From Paenibacillus methanolicus (lineage in GTDB: Bacteria; Bacillota; Bacilli; Paenibacillales; Paenibacillaceae): a stretch of 64,000 nucleotides of DNA. The notes under the pieces were generated by a model that had not been told where the DNA came from, did not search any database, and saw only the letters and a list, made by a program, of their open reading frames with translations. The first letter of the stretch is position 1. Every line of letters begins with the position of its first letter. Positions 34,910 to 43,807 of the stretch are shown here, piece by piece. A program made the translations under genes and the position numbers. The stretch lies in the NCBI RefSeq assembly GCF_008124765.1, contig NZ_VNHS01000005.1:248001-312000 (forward strand). The letters run 5' to 3'.

Positions 34910-37576
34910 ATGACAACGAAGAGCGCCATGGAATGGAATCTTGGCGGGGAAGGCTGGGAGCTGAAAGGCTTCTGGCCCTGGGTGCCCTTGAAGGGCACAA
35001 GCATGGAGATCGGCAACGAGCTGATGGGCGTGACCGACTGGATGTCGGCAACGGTACCGGGCGGCGTGCATCATGATCTGTACCGGGCCGGGCTGCTGGC
35101 GAATCCGTACCAGGATTTGAACAGCCTGCAAGCCGAGTGGGTCGAGAATCGCTGGTGGGTGTATCGCAAAAAGTTCCGCGCGCCGTCGCACGCGAGCGGA
35201 ACGATGCAGCTAATTTGCCGCGGACTGGATTACGAGGCGATGGTGTATTGGAACGGCGCGCTGCTCGGCGAGCATAAGGGCATGTACGAGGCGGCCGCAT
35301 TCGATGTGACGGACCATTACCGTGCGGAAGAAGAAGTCGAGCTGCTCGTCGTCTTCAAGCAAGCGCCGGACGAGATGGGACAGATCGGACGGACGAGCGA
35401 GACGTTCACGCAGAAGAGCCGCTTCAACTACAAATGGGATTTCTCGACCCGGCTCGTGAACGTGGGCATCTGGGACGATATCGTGCTCGCGGCCAAAGGA
35501 GCGTATTCGCTCGGCGAGCTGTCGGTGACGACCGATGTTCAGGACGAGTCCGGGCAGGGGCTTATCCGCGTGGAATCGTCGGTCGAGAGGAACGGCCGCG
35601 CGGCAGGAGAGAGCGAGGCGGCAGCCGATTCGCCTGCGGTCATCGTGAAGTTGTACGCCCCGGATGGCGCGCTATCGCAAACGAAGCGGATCGTGCCGGA
35701 CGATGCCGGTCGGGCGCGTTGCACGATCGCGGTCGAAGCGCCGCTGCTCTGGTATCCGAGCGGCTACGGCGATCAGCCCCTCTACCGGGTGGAGTTGACG
35801 CTCGCGGACGACGCCCGCGAATACGATTCGCGCTCGCTGCGCACCGGTATCCGCAAGCTCGAGTACATGCAGAACGAGGGCAGTCCGGCCGATGCGCTGC
35901 CGTACACCTTTGTCGTCAATGGGCGGAAGGTGTACGTGAAAGGCGCGAATTTGACGCCTCTCGATCATATGTACGGGAACGTCACGGATGAGCGTTATAG
36001 CTGGATGGCGCGGTTGGCGAAAGAGGGGAACTTGAACCTGCTGCGCATCTGGGGCGGCGGGATTATCGAGAAGTCGGCGCTGTACGACCTGTGCGACGAA
36101 CATGGCATTCTGATCTGGCAGGAGTTCATTCAATCCAGCTCCGGCATCGACAACGAACCGTCCAAGCGGCCGGAGTTTCTGCCGCTGCTGGCGCGCAATG
36201 CGGTTGCCGCGCTGAAGGATCGCCGCAACCATGTGAGTCTGACCGTGTGGAGCGGCGGCAACGAGCTGATGAGCGCGCCGAACGTGCCGTCGACGTTCGC
36301 CGACGAGAACTTGGCCATGCTGCGCGAACTCGTGCGGCTCCATGATCCCGGGCGGCTGTTCCTCCCGACGTCGGCTTCGGGACCGGTCCAATATATTACG
36401 GAGGAACGCGGCGTCAGCCATGATGTTCACGGTCATTGGAAGTACATGGGCAACCCGGATCATTATCGGATCTATGGCCAGGCGGACCATTTGTTCCACA
36501 GCGAATTCGGCGTCGACGGGCTGAGCGGAGTGAAGAGCATCCGGAAGTTCATCGGGGAAGCGCACCGGAAGCCCGTGCCGATGAAGGACAGCCTGGTCTG
36601 GCGGCATCACGGCGAGTGGTGGGATACGTTCGACCGCGACACGACGTTGTTCGGCAAGATGACGATGCTCTCGCTGTTCGCCGATTGCAGCCAATGGATC
36701 CAAGCGGAAGGGCTCCGCTATATTCTCGACGCTAACCGAAGGCGGAAGTTCAATAACAGCGGCAGCATCATTTGGCAGCTGAACGAGCCTTGGCCGAACG
36801 TGACGTGCACGAATCTGGTCGATTACTATATGGAGCCGAAGATGGCGTACTACTGGGTACGCGAAGCGTTCCGAGGCAGAAGGGCAAGTCTGGATTACGC
36901 TCGGCTTGATTGCTCGGCGATAGAGGCGATGAGCCTTCCGGTCTATGTCGCCACGGACGGCGAGTCCGCGGAATGTCTCGTCTGCGCCGAGGTGCTGGAT
37001 AGCGCCGGCGCGGTGCTGCACGGCCAGGCGTTCCAGGGATGCACGTCCCCGGACAAGACGCTGCTGCTCGGCAGCTTGTCCTTCCAGGCACCGGAGACGG
37101 CCGATGGGCTATTCTATGTTCGGTTGACGCTTACAGTGAACGGCGAAGAGGCGGAGCAGTCCGGCACGCCTTATATTTTCTCGACGCGGCCGGCTCCGAT
37201 CTATGCTCCCGCGCTGTCGATTGCCGGCGGGAAGCTCGCTGCGGAAGCTCTGGGCGAGTGGGTGACTGATTCGATGGATAGCGCTACCACGGACGACGCC
37301 GTACATGCGCGCGATTACGCCGTCAAGAATACGGGCGACCGGGTTCTGCTGCATGTGTATCCGATCGAGCGCGCGGACCTCTACTGGACGCAAGCGAGCG
37401 ATGCCTACTTCACGCTCTTCCCCGGCGAAGAACGAATCGTGCGCGTCACCTGCAGGAAGCGAACGGGCGAATTATTCGCGGAGAGTTCGACTAGCGCCGC
37501 GGACGACGCGCAAGGGCGGCCTCGCATCGAATTTGTTTATTTCAACGCGGCTGCGGCGGCGAATACCTATCCATAA
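34910..37576 (+). CDS. GH2 beta-mannosidase
   Basis: An 888-residue glycoside hydrolase family 2 enzyme of the beta-mannosidase group. It opens with a jelly-roll sugar-binding domain (PGGVHHDLYRAG, ENRWWVYRKKF), then the Ig-like domain, the TIM barrel (NLLRIWGGGIIEKSALYDLCDEHGI) with acid/base Glu452 in WSGGNELMS and nucleophile Glu532 in FHSEFGVDG, and C-terminal domains. No signal peptide: it should trim mannose from imported manno-oligosaccharides in the cytoplasm. The start has AAGGAG upstream. It is followed 15 bases later by the GH5 gene. Confidence 0.93.
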   Translation: MTTKSAMEWNLGGEGWELKGFWPWVPLKGTSMEIGNELMGVTDWMSATVPGGVHHDLYRAGLLANPYQDLNSLQAEWVENRWWVYRKKFRAPSHASGTMQLICRGLDYEAMVYWNGALLGEHKGMYEAAAFDVTDHYRAEEEVELLVVFKQAPDEMGQIGRTSETFTQKSRFNYKWDFSTRLVNVGIWDDIVLAAKGAYSLGELSVTTDVQDESGQGLIRVESSVERNGRAAGESEAAADSPAVIVKLYAPDGALSQTKRIVPDDAGRARCTIAVEAPLLWYPSGYGDQPLYRVELTLADDAREYDSRSLRTGIRKLEYMQNEGSPADALPYTFVVNGRKVYVKGANLTPLDHMYGNVTDERYSWMARLAKEGNLNLLRIWGGGIIEKSALYDLCDEHGILIWQEFIQSSSGIDNEPSKRPEFLPLLARNAVAALKDRRNHVSLTVWSGGNELMSAPNVPSTFADENLAMLRELVRLHDPGRLFLPTSASGPVQYITEERGVSHDVHGHWKYMGNPDHYRIYGQADHLFHSEFGVDGLSGVKSIRKFIGEAHRKPVPMKDSLVWRHHGEWWDTFDRDTTLFGKMTMLSLFADCSQWIQAEGLRYILDANRRRKFNNSGSIIWQLNEPWPNVTCTNLVDYYMEPKMAYYWVREAFRGRRASLDYARLDCSAIEAMSLPVYVATDGESAECLVCAEVLDSAGAVLHGQAFQGCTSPDKTLLLGSLSFQAPETADGLFYVRLTLTVNGEEAEQSGTPYIFSTRPAPIYAPALSIAGGKLAAEALGEWVTDSMDSATTDDAVHARDYAVKNTGDRVLLHVYPIERADLYWTQASDAYFTLFPGEERIVRVTCRKRTGELFAESSTSAADDAQGRPRIEFVYFNAAAAANTYP

Positions 37577-37591
37577 GGGCGGGAACTGGCG

Positions 37592-38878
37592 ATGAATGAG
37601 AAAGAATTTGTAGTCCGGGAAGGCGCTCGCCTCATGTTGGGCGGGCAGCCATTCCGTTTTGCGGGACCGAATATATACTGGCTCGGCTTGGACGAGAACG
37701 TGGACGGCGTCGATTGGCCGTCGACGTTCCGGGTGATGAACGCGCTCGATACGGCGGTCGAGATGGGCGCTACGATCGTCCGCTCGCACACGCTCGGCGC
37801 GTCGCACGGCTGCGAGAAGGCGCTGATGCCTTCGCTCGGCGAGACGAACGAAGAGGCGTTTCGCCGGGTGGATTTCGCGATCAAGGAAGCGGGTCAGCGG
37901 GGCTTGAAACTCATTATCCCGTTCGTCTGCAACTGGCACTATTATCACGGCGGACGCCGCACCTTCACGCTGTGGCGCGGATTGGACGATCAGAATCTGT
38001 TCTATACGGACGAGGGCGTCATCGCGGACTTCGAGGCGTATATCGAGCTGCTGCTAAACCGGGTGAACAGTTATACCGGCATCGCTTATAAGGACGATCC
38101 GACGATCATGGCGTGGGAGTTGGGGAACGAGCTGAACGATGCGCCTCCGGCTTGGGCGGAACGTATCTGTAAGCATGTGAAGGCTATCGATGCCAACCAT
38201 CTAGTCGCGCACGGCAAGCAGTTCCAGCTCGATGCCGATAAGCTGGCGATCGAAGCGCTCGATATCCTCGACGTGCATTATTATCCGGCCGACGCGGAGG
38301 AACTGCGGCAGGATGCCGAAGCCGTACAGGCGGCGGGCAAAGTGTATATCGCGGGTGAGTTCGGCTGGCCCAATTGCGACCTTGTCGCCTTCCTGCGAGA
38401 GGCGGAGTCGAACGAAGCGGTGTCGGGGACGTTGTTCTGGTCGCTCTTCGGTCATCATGACCGGGGCGGGTACGTGCAGCATTTCGACGGGTTTGCCGTT
38501 CATTATCCGGGTACGGGCGTCAACGAAGACCACCGCATGCGGGTGTCGGCGCTGCGTGAGCATGCCTTCGCAATGAGCGGTCGGGAAGTGAAAGAGGAAG
38601 CGGTGCCGGGCAAGCCGGTCATCGTCGACGCGGAGTGCGGCCGCATCGCGTTCCGCGGCGTCGTCGGCGCTGCCAGCTATACGGTGGAGAAATCGCTCAC
38701 CGGCGAGAACGGCAGCTGGCAGATTGTCTACGACGATCGGCCGGCGGATCACGCCATGCCGTGGGTTGACCCGACCCGCGTTCAGTCCGCGCAAGCCTAC
38801 TACCGGATCAAGGCGGCGAACGGCTCGAACGTGGAAGGCGCGTATTCGGACGTGTTTCATTCGGTGCCCTTTAAGTAG
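37592..38878 (+). CDS. Intracellular GH5-type beta-mannanase-like enzyme
   Basis: A 428-residue clan GH-A enzyme related to GH5 mannanases: FRFAGPNIYWLG at the N-terminus, acid/base Glu180 in WELGNELND, nucleophile Glu256 in AGEFGWP, and a short fibronectin-like C-terminal tail. It has no signal peptide and closes the importer operon, so it probably cleaves longer manno-oligosaccharides inside the cell. The catalytic domain resembles that of the SLH glycanase at 19615 in order of motifs. Confidence 0.88.
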   Translation: MNEKEFVVREGARLMLGGQPFRFAGPNIYWLGLDENVDGVDWPSTFRVMNALDTAVEMGATIVRSHTLGASHGCEKALMPSLGETNEEAFRRVDFAIKEAGQRGLKLIIPFVCNWHYYHGGRRTFTLWRGLDDQNLFYTDEGVIADFEAYIELLLNRVNSYTGIAYKDDPTIMAWELGNELNDAPPAWAERICKHVKAIDANHLVAHGKQFQLDADKLAIEALDILDVHYYPADAEELRQDAEAVQAAGKVYIAGEFGWPNCDLVAFLREAESNEAVSGTLFWSLFGHHDRGGYVQHFDGFAVHYPGTGVNEDHRMRVSALREHAFAMSGREVKEEAVPGKPVIVDAECGRIAFRGVVGAASYTVEKSLTGENGSWQIVYDDRPADHAMPWVDPTRVQSAQAYYRIKAANGSNVEGAYSDVFHSVPFK

Positions 38879-38919
38879 AAGGGCAAGCGGGTCGGAAACT
38901 TCATATAAATCTGCAAGAA

Positions 38920-38958
38920 AACATAAAAATCTACCGAAATTCGGTAGATTTTTATGTT
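38920..38958. terminator. Strong terminator, near-perfect palindrome
   Basis: AACATAAAAATCTACCGAA and TTCGGTAGATTTTTATGTT pair over 19 bp around a single A. It ends mannan operon 1. Confidence 0.93.
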
Positions 38959-39102
38959 TAGAATTATGATCGATCTAAATTTTTGGTTAAAGTAAAGCGT
39001 GTCCGCAAAAGCGGACTAGAGCGAAGGTCAGCACACAAGCAGCATAAAGATCGAATGGACAGAATACCACCCAAGGCTAATTGTGCTGAACGAAGCTCGA
39101 AA

Positions 39103-39230
39103 AAAGCTTTGTCCGAAAGGACAAGGGCGGGCTGCGCGCGAAAGGACAGATCGAAGACGGCCGCGAACCGAGTCACGCTAATTAGCAGAGTCCAGAGGTG
39201 CTAACCTTCTGGTTCCCCTCCAATGGAGGG
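39103..39230 (+). repeat. Structured repeat, copy A (diverged)
   Basis: Contains AGCTTTGTCC-GAAA-GGACA, later GAGTCCAGAGGTGCTAACCT and TCTGGTTCCCCTCC-AAT-GGAGGG. Sequence differs from the other copies but the same three hairpins can form (TTGTCC/GGACAA; CCAGA.GGT/ACC.TCTGG; CCCTCC/GGAGGG), with changed bases on both sides of the second stem. The 38959-39528 gap holds no convincing gene otherwise. Confidence 0.65.
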
Positions 39231-39321
39231 CAATGTTGTCAAGTTAAGGAAAAACGTCCGATGAAGCCAACAAGGGCCTATAATTGACAGGCTTAAGTCT
39301 TAGGACGGACTTCAAAACCTA

Positions 39322-39468
39322 CAGAAGCTTTGTCCGTCAGGACAAAAGCGTGCCCCGCTCAAGCCCAGCCCCATCGCCGACCGCGAACAAGTACGCCAGC
39401 ACGAAAATGGGAGTCCAGAGGGCAAAGCCCTATGGTTCTCCTCAGCGGAGGGGGAAGGGGCGAGGGAG
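39322..39468 (+). repeat. Structured repeat, copy B
   Basis: AGCTTTGTCC-GTCA-GGACAAAAGCGTGCC, then GCACGAAAATGGGAGTCC, AGAGGGC-AAA-GCCCT and CTCCTC-AGCG-GAGGGG, ending GGAAGGGGCGAGGGAGAAA as in copy C. It keeps the order and spacing of the elements in copies C and D (59624-59913). Confidence 0.8.
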
Positions 39469-39528
39469 AAAATACACGCAACGAGAATACGAAACATGTC
39501 AGCTAGATTTCTTCGCCCGGCACGAGCG

Positions 39529-40053
39529 TCACAGCCGCTTAATCATATGAATATCAAGCGGCTCTTTCGCGAAGAGCTCTTCGTCCACTTCGGCGGTAAG
39601 CGCCGATCCCCGGCTTGCGTAGAACTTGACGGCCGATTCGGTCTCGGTGGAGGAGATGTAGAGAGATTTCGCGCCTTTGGCGATCGCCGCTTCGCTCAGC
39701 GCGTCCATAATTCGGCTGCCGATGCCCTGCCTCCGATACGCCCGCGTCACATACATCAGATCGACTTGAAGTTGGTCCCGATCCTTGCCCCGGAACGTAT
39801 TCGCTAATACGCCGAACCCGACCAATGTCTCGCCGTCATAAGCTCCGTATGCCGTACCTCCCATTCGCAATTCCTGTTCGAACCGTGCAATCATGGAGTT
39901 GTATTCCTCCTCCTGCCAGTTCGGACACTCATGTCCCGACTTCGTTTCCGCAAGCACGCCGTTCGCGCACGAGTATACGTTTCCGATCGTTTCCGAACGG
40001 TCGATATCGCGGATACGAGGTGCGTCTTCGAGCCCCATCGGTTTAATGATCAT
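39529..40053 (-). CDS. GNAT family N-acetyltransferase
   Basis: A 174-residue GNAT enzyme. The acetyl-CoA binding motif A is VDLMYVTRAYRRQGIGSRIMD (about residues 100-120, RRQGIGS pyrophosphate loop), followed by the motif B-like AKSLYISSTETESAVKFYASRG. Substrate unknown. GGGAGG precedes the ATG. Confidence 0.88.
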   Translation of the reverse strand: MIIKPMGLEDAPRIRDIDRSETIGNVYSCANGVLAETKSGHECPNWQEEEYNSMIARFEQELRMGGTAYGAYDGETLVGFGVLANTFRGKDRDQLQVDLMYVTRAYRRQGIGSRIMDALSEAAIAKGAKSLYISSTETESAVKFYASRGSALTAEVDEELFAKEPLDIHMIKRL

Positions 40054-40204
40054 CCTATTTTCCTCCCAGTAAGCATGAACTTTGTATGTTTACAGTCTAT
40101 GTGATCTTTAGAGGGGCGGCAATAGTCTTGGCGATAGACAAAATGGCTATATTGATTTTCTACCGGCACAGAACGGGAGGCTCGCTATCCGAGAAAAAAT
40201 GGGA

Positions 40205-40234
40205 TTTACAACCAAACGCCCGATCTGCTAATAT
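40205..40234 (+). promoter_or_regulatory. Promoter of the T-box transcript
   Basis: TTTACA (40205-40210) and TAATAT (40229-40234) lie 18 bases apart, placing the RNA start near 40241, at the foot of the T-box leader. Confidence 0.6.
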
Positions 40235-40240
40235 GGCTCA

Positions 40241-40527
40241 AACGCGATGACGAGAAGAGTAGATAAACGCGGTCTTTCGCAGAGAGCTCCGGCAGCTGGA
40301 AAGGAGCAAAGATCGCTTTATTGAACCAAGTCTCCGAGCAGCCCGATGGAACCGGTATTGTCCGGTGATGGCGGGACGGGTGCTCCCGTTACAGAGCTGG
40401 GGTATATGCATGCCACGTCATGCCGTACCTGACAAGGCTGAACCGGCGACGGATCGGCAAATTGGGGTGGCACCGCGACGATCGATCTCGCCCCCAAGAC
40501 CTTGGTCTTGGGGGTGGGATTTTTTTG
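40241..40527 (+). ncRNA. T-box riboswitch leader with terminator
   Basis: The leader starts with GATGACGAGAAGAGTAGATAA, has the stem I hallmark AGAGAGCTCCGGCAGCTGGA (40281-40300), the T-box itself AATTGGGGTGGCACCGCG (40460-40477) and the terminator CCCCCAAGACC-TT-GGTCTTGGGGG (40491-40514) followed by seven T. Uncharged tRNA would pair with the T-box and favour read-through into the MFS gene. The specifier codon lies near ATTGAACCAAG (40320-40330); CCA (Pro) is one reading, but I cannot fix it without a covariance model. Confidence 0.93.
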
Positions 40528-40566
40528 TTTTAACGCACGAATCGATCGCGGAAGGAGCTGCCCTGC

Positions 40567-41799
40567 ATGACAATGAGAACTTTTGCGGAAACCTGGAAAT
40601 ATCCGGCGATCCTGCTGGTTGGCATCGGCATCGCCAATGTGAGCGGATGGATCTATTTTATCGCCTTGAATCTGATCGCGCTGAAAACGACGGGCTCCGT
40701 GCTCGCCGTATCGGGACTATACGTCGTCCGGACGCTGGCTTCGCTGTGCGCGGGCGCCTGGTCCGGTAGCCTAATCGATCGCCTGAATAAACGCACGCTG
40801 ATGATCGCGCTTGATGTCGGACGCGCCGGACTCATTGCGCTGCTTCCGCTGCATGACGCGATGTGGTACATCTATCTGATGGTGTTCGTCATCCAAATGG
40901 CGGGCGCCGTCTTCGGCCCGGCATCGGGCGCTTATATTACGAAGCTGATTCCGCCGGATCGCCGGTCTCGGTTCAACGCTTGGAACGCTTTGATCGGCTC
41001 GGGCGCGTTCCTGATCGGCCCGGCGATCGCGGGCTTGCTGTTCGTCGCCGGTTCGCCGTCCGCGGCGATTTATATCAATGCCGCGGCGCTGCTAGTCTCC
41101 GGCATGCTTACCTTGTTGATGCCGAACCTCGAGGGCGATAAAGGCGGCATTATGAAGGAGCGGATGAACTGGACGATGATCCGGCAGGATTGGCGCAAAG
41201 TGATCGGCTTCTATGCGCGTTCGAAACATGTGCTGACGGTTATTCTGCTGTTCAGCGGCGTCATGGTCGTGATGGCTTCGGCCGTGGATTCGCTGGAGGC
41301 GGCATTCGCCAAGGTGGTTCTGGGCTTGTCGGCGCGGGATTATGGCTTGCTGGTCAGCGTGGCGGGAGCGGGCATTATTGCGGGTGCCGGCGTCAATGCG
41401 CTAATGGTTAGCCGGATGCCGGCGACCCGCTTGATCGGACTGGGAACGCCGGGCGTATGCGCCGGGTATTTCATCTACGCATGCTCGTCCGGATTTGCCG
41501 GCGCGGCGTCGGGATTTTTCATCCTGGCGTTCTTCCTTGCATTCGCCAATACGGGGTATGCGACGTTCTATCAGAACCATATTCCGGTTGACTTGATGGG
41601 GCGAATCGGGAGCGTGAACGGCTTCGTCGAAGCGCTGCTCGCCATGACGGCGACAATCGCGATGGGGGCGACGGCCGAGGCCGGAGCGATGCAAGAAGTC
41701 GTTATTGCCGGGGTAGCGGTCATGGCCGTGTTAGGAGGAGGGTTGAGCGCCTATCTGCTGTGGCCGAAGAGGGACGGGCAAGCTGGCGACGCAGTCTGA
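40567..41799 (+). CDS. MFS transporter under T-box control
   Basis: A 410-residue major facilitator with about twelve hydrophobic segments, of the MFS_3/EntS-like exporter branch (SGWIYFIALNLIALKTTGSV opening, SLIDRLNKRTLMIALDVGRA loop 2-3 motif with conserved D and R). GGAAGGAG lies before the ATG. The T-box leader predicts induction when one amino acid is scarce, which would fit an amino-acid or amino-acid-derived substrate, in either direction. The family itself more often exports. Confidence 0.88.
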   Translation: MTMRTFAETWKYPAILLVGIGIANVSGWIYFIALNLIALKTTGSVLAVSGLYVVRTLASLCAGAWSGSLIDRLNKRTLMIALDVGRAGLIALLPLHDAMWYIYLMVFVIQMAGAVFGPASGAYITKLIPPDRRSRFNAWNALIGSGAFLIGPAIAGLLFVAGSPSAAIYINAAALLVSGMLTLLMPNLEGDKGGIMKERMNWTMIRQDWRKVIGFYARSKHVLTVILLFSGVMVVMASAVDSLEAAFAKVVLGLSARDYGLLVSVAGAGIIAGAGVNALMVSRMPATRLIGLGTPGVCAGYFIYACSSGFAGAASGFFILAFFLAFANTGYATFYQNHIPVDLMGRIGSVNGFVEALLAMTATIAMGATAEAGAMQEVVIAGVAVMAVLGGGLSAYLLWPKRDGQAGDAV

Positions 41800-41848
41800 A
41801 GGAGGATCCGCGCAGCTGCTTGCCCGGGGACGGCGGCGGGATTTCGAT

Positions 41849-42310
41849 CTAGACGTGGAAATCCGGCGCCTTGTCGGCCACCAGGTTGAGTTCGACGTTA
41901 TGCTCCAGCAGTGCCTTCAGGCCGCAAAGCACCATCGTATAACCGCCCATGGAATCGATGGCCCGGTTGACGATCTCGTCGCCGGTGCCCGCGAATCCCG
42001 TGTTCGTAATGACGACATACGTCTGGTCCTCGGCGCGAGCCGTAAAGATCCACTCGACATTGGTGCCGTCCGACGAGGCGATTCGGATCCGTTTGTTCGG
42101 CTCGAGCTCCTCCACGTAGATGCGATCGGACGCGCCGTACATTTCCCACTCCCATGTCACGTGGCGGCCGGCCTCCAATTTTCCGCTGCTCTTCGTAAAC
42201 CAAAATCTTGTCGTGATATCCGGATCGACGAAAGCTCCGTACACTTGCTCCGCGGGCTTGCGGATGAGCATCTCCGCTTTGACGACCGGATCGGCATTGA
42301 AAGTGGTCAT
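41849..42310 (-). CDS. SRPBCC / AHSA1 domain protein
   Basis: A 153-residue START-like fold protein of the Aha1-C/CalC group: EMLIRKPAEQVYGAFVDPDI, TRFWFTKSSGKLE and VTWEWEMYG are typical. It binds a hydrophobic ligand or acts as a co-chaperone-like protein; ligand unknown. ATG 42310 follows GAAGGAGCG; the frame extends upstream without a site. Convergent with the MFS gene. Confidence 0.87.
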   Translation of the reverse strand: MTTFNADPVVKAEMLIRKPAEQVYGAFVDPDITTRFWFTKSSGKLEAGRHVTWEWEMYGASDRIYVEELEPNKRIRIASSDGTNVEWIFTARAEDQTYVVITNTGFAGTGDEIVNRAIDSMGGYTMVLCGLKALLEHNVELNLVADKAPDFHV

Positions 42311-42540
42311 GGTAAATTCGCTCCTTCGGCGTGTCGTGCTTGTCCACATCCAAAGCTTAACACAACTTGATGGGAAGGGAGCAATTTTAGGCGATTGCAA
42401 ATCCCAGCCGGCTTGCGCCCCCCGCCGGCTTGCGTCGGCAGGGGGCGACCGTGCGAGTAACCGCGATGAGACGATACCGAGTTGAATATAGACGTGTAAC
42501 CTTGCCAAGCCATAACCCATATGTTAATAACCAGTACAGA

Positions 42541-43575
42541 TTAGCGTTTGCACAAATATTGAGCGTATTGCATAGGTCGCGTGTAGACGGCGGTTTGCTT
42601 GCGGATGCCCTGATAGAGCTCTTTCTGCGGCTTCCCGTTGAGCTCGATGATCCAAGCATGCGCGTTGTCGTCCAACGCGATGTCAACGCTGAACTCGCCC
42701 ATATGATAATCGGTTTCGGTGTCGATGATTTCGGCTGATCGTAAACTGATGTCATAAATGGAACGAACAATCCCGTTCACGTTTTCAAGCGGAACCAATC
42801 GTTTGAGGACATCTTGCGATAAACAAGCCTTCTCGTAGATGCTTGTATTGTAGCTGCCTTTAGAAGCAATCCGGCTGACGAGATTCGTAACCGACCAGGT
42901 GCCTCTGTCGTTTTTTTGGACGAGAGCCCGTATATCGAACGTTTGATTGTTTATTTTTCGAATATCGACCCCTTCTTGAATGATATAGGGCGTTACGCCA
43001 AGAAGTTCCTGCATGCTAGCTTGAAACGCGCTGAAGTCGTTCACGATGGTTTGAGGCGAAAAATAGTGGTGACCAATGTGGATTTCGCCTGCATGATTCA
43101 ATTCTACGCGGTAAACGCCTTTGCCCTGATGTCCAAAAACGGGTTTGAAATAGATGACTTTATGCTTATCTAGCATGTGAACGGCTGCGTTGGGATCATA
43201 GGCAACGGTTTCCGGTAAATGGTCGCTTAGCCATCGGCCTAATCGTTGGTAGATTTCAAGTTTGTTGAATTGATTGAGATGATTGAAACATTTATCGCTT
43301 CCGATCGCCGCCTCCAGTCGTTCGATGATCTCATGATTCGTGCCGTAACAGCGGTTATACACGACATGGGGAAGAGGGAATCGTCGGACGACCCATTTTC
43401 GGTTGGAACGATGTAGTCCGACCACGGTGTTCTTCTTCCAGTCTATCGAAGAGGGAGTGAAACTGAATAACTTCATATTCGTCGTATTGTGCCGGAGATA
43501 TTGTCCTAGAACGCGCTTCCTTTGCTGCGGGTTGGCAACCATAATCCCCACTAATCCGGTTTTAAAGCTGTTCAT
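42541..43575 (-). CDS. YheC/YheD family spore coat-associated ATP-grasp protein
   Basis: A 344-residue protein of the YheC/YheD family found in endospore formers. The N-terminal lead (GLVGIMVANPQQRKRVLGQY) is followed by an ATP-grasp-type core: VIYFKPVFGHQGKGVYRV (nucleotide lysines and Gly-rich loop), QEGVDIRKINNQTFDIRALV and GEFSVDIALDDNAHAWIIELN with the metal-binding Glu/Asn near the end. Known members sit on the forespore surface and assist coat or exosporium assembly; the ligated product is unknown. Start ATG 43575 has GGAGG upstream. Confidence 0.87.
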   Translation of the reverse strand: MNSFKTGLVGIMVANPQQRKRVLGQYLRHNTTNMKLFSFTPSSIDWKKNTVVGLHRSNRKWVVRRFPLPHVVYNRCYGTNHEIIERLEAAIGSDKCFNHLNQFNKLEIYQRLGRWLSDHLPETVAYDPNAAVHMLDKHKVIYFKPVFGHQGKGVYRVELNHAGEIHIGHHYFSPQTIVNDFSAFQASMQELLGVTPYIIQEGVDIRKINNQTFDIRALVQKNDRGTWSVTNLVSRIASKGSYNTSIYEKACLSQDVLKRLVPLENVNGIVRSIYDISLRSAEIIDTETDYHMGEFSVDIALDDNAHAWIIELNGKPQKELYQGIRKQTAVYTRPMQYAQYLCKR

Positions 43576-43612
43576 GATTCGCCTCCGTCCTGTACTAACA
43601 AGCATCATAGGA

Positions 43613-43640
43613 TAGCATATGTAGGAGAGATAGAATGGTA
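43613..43640 (-). promoter_or_regulatory. SigK-like promoter of the coat protein gene
   Basis: On the minus strand CATATGCTA fits the SigK -10 pattern CATANNNTA and an AC dinucleotide lies 16 bases upstream. Mother-cell expression late in sporulation would suit a coat protein. Confidence 0.4.
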
Positions 43641-43807
43641 TAGACGACAATACAGCTTACGCACACAAAAAGACCTCATTCGGAATACATTATTCTGTAA
43701 TTCTAAGGGCTCGGGACCGCATGGCGACGGCAGCCGTCTTCGCTCGCCCGCGTTCCTCGAGACCGCCGCTTTCACTTAAAAAAATGTTAAGGGGCGTGAA
43801 ACAATTA

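Noticed and set aside
38983-39204. 73-codon plus-strand frame after mannan operon 1
   Set aside because: Runs through repeat copy A, is Arg/Lys/Ser-rich without structure and has no ribosome binding site.
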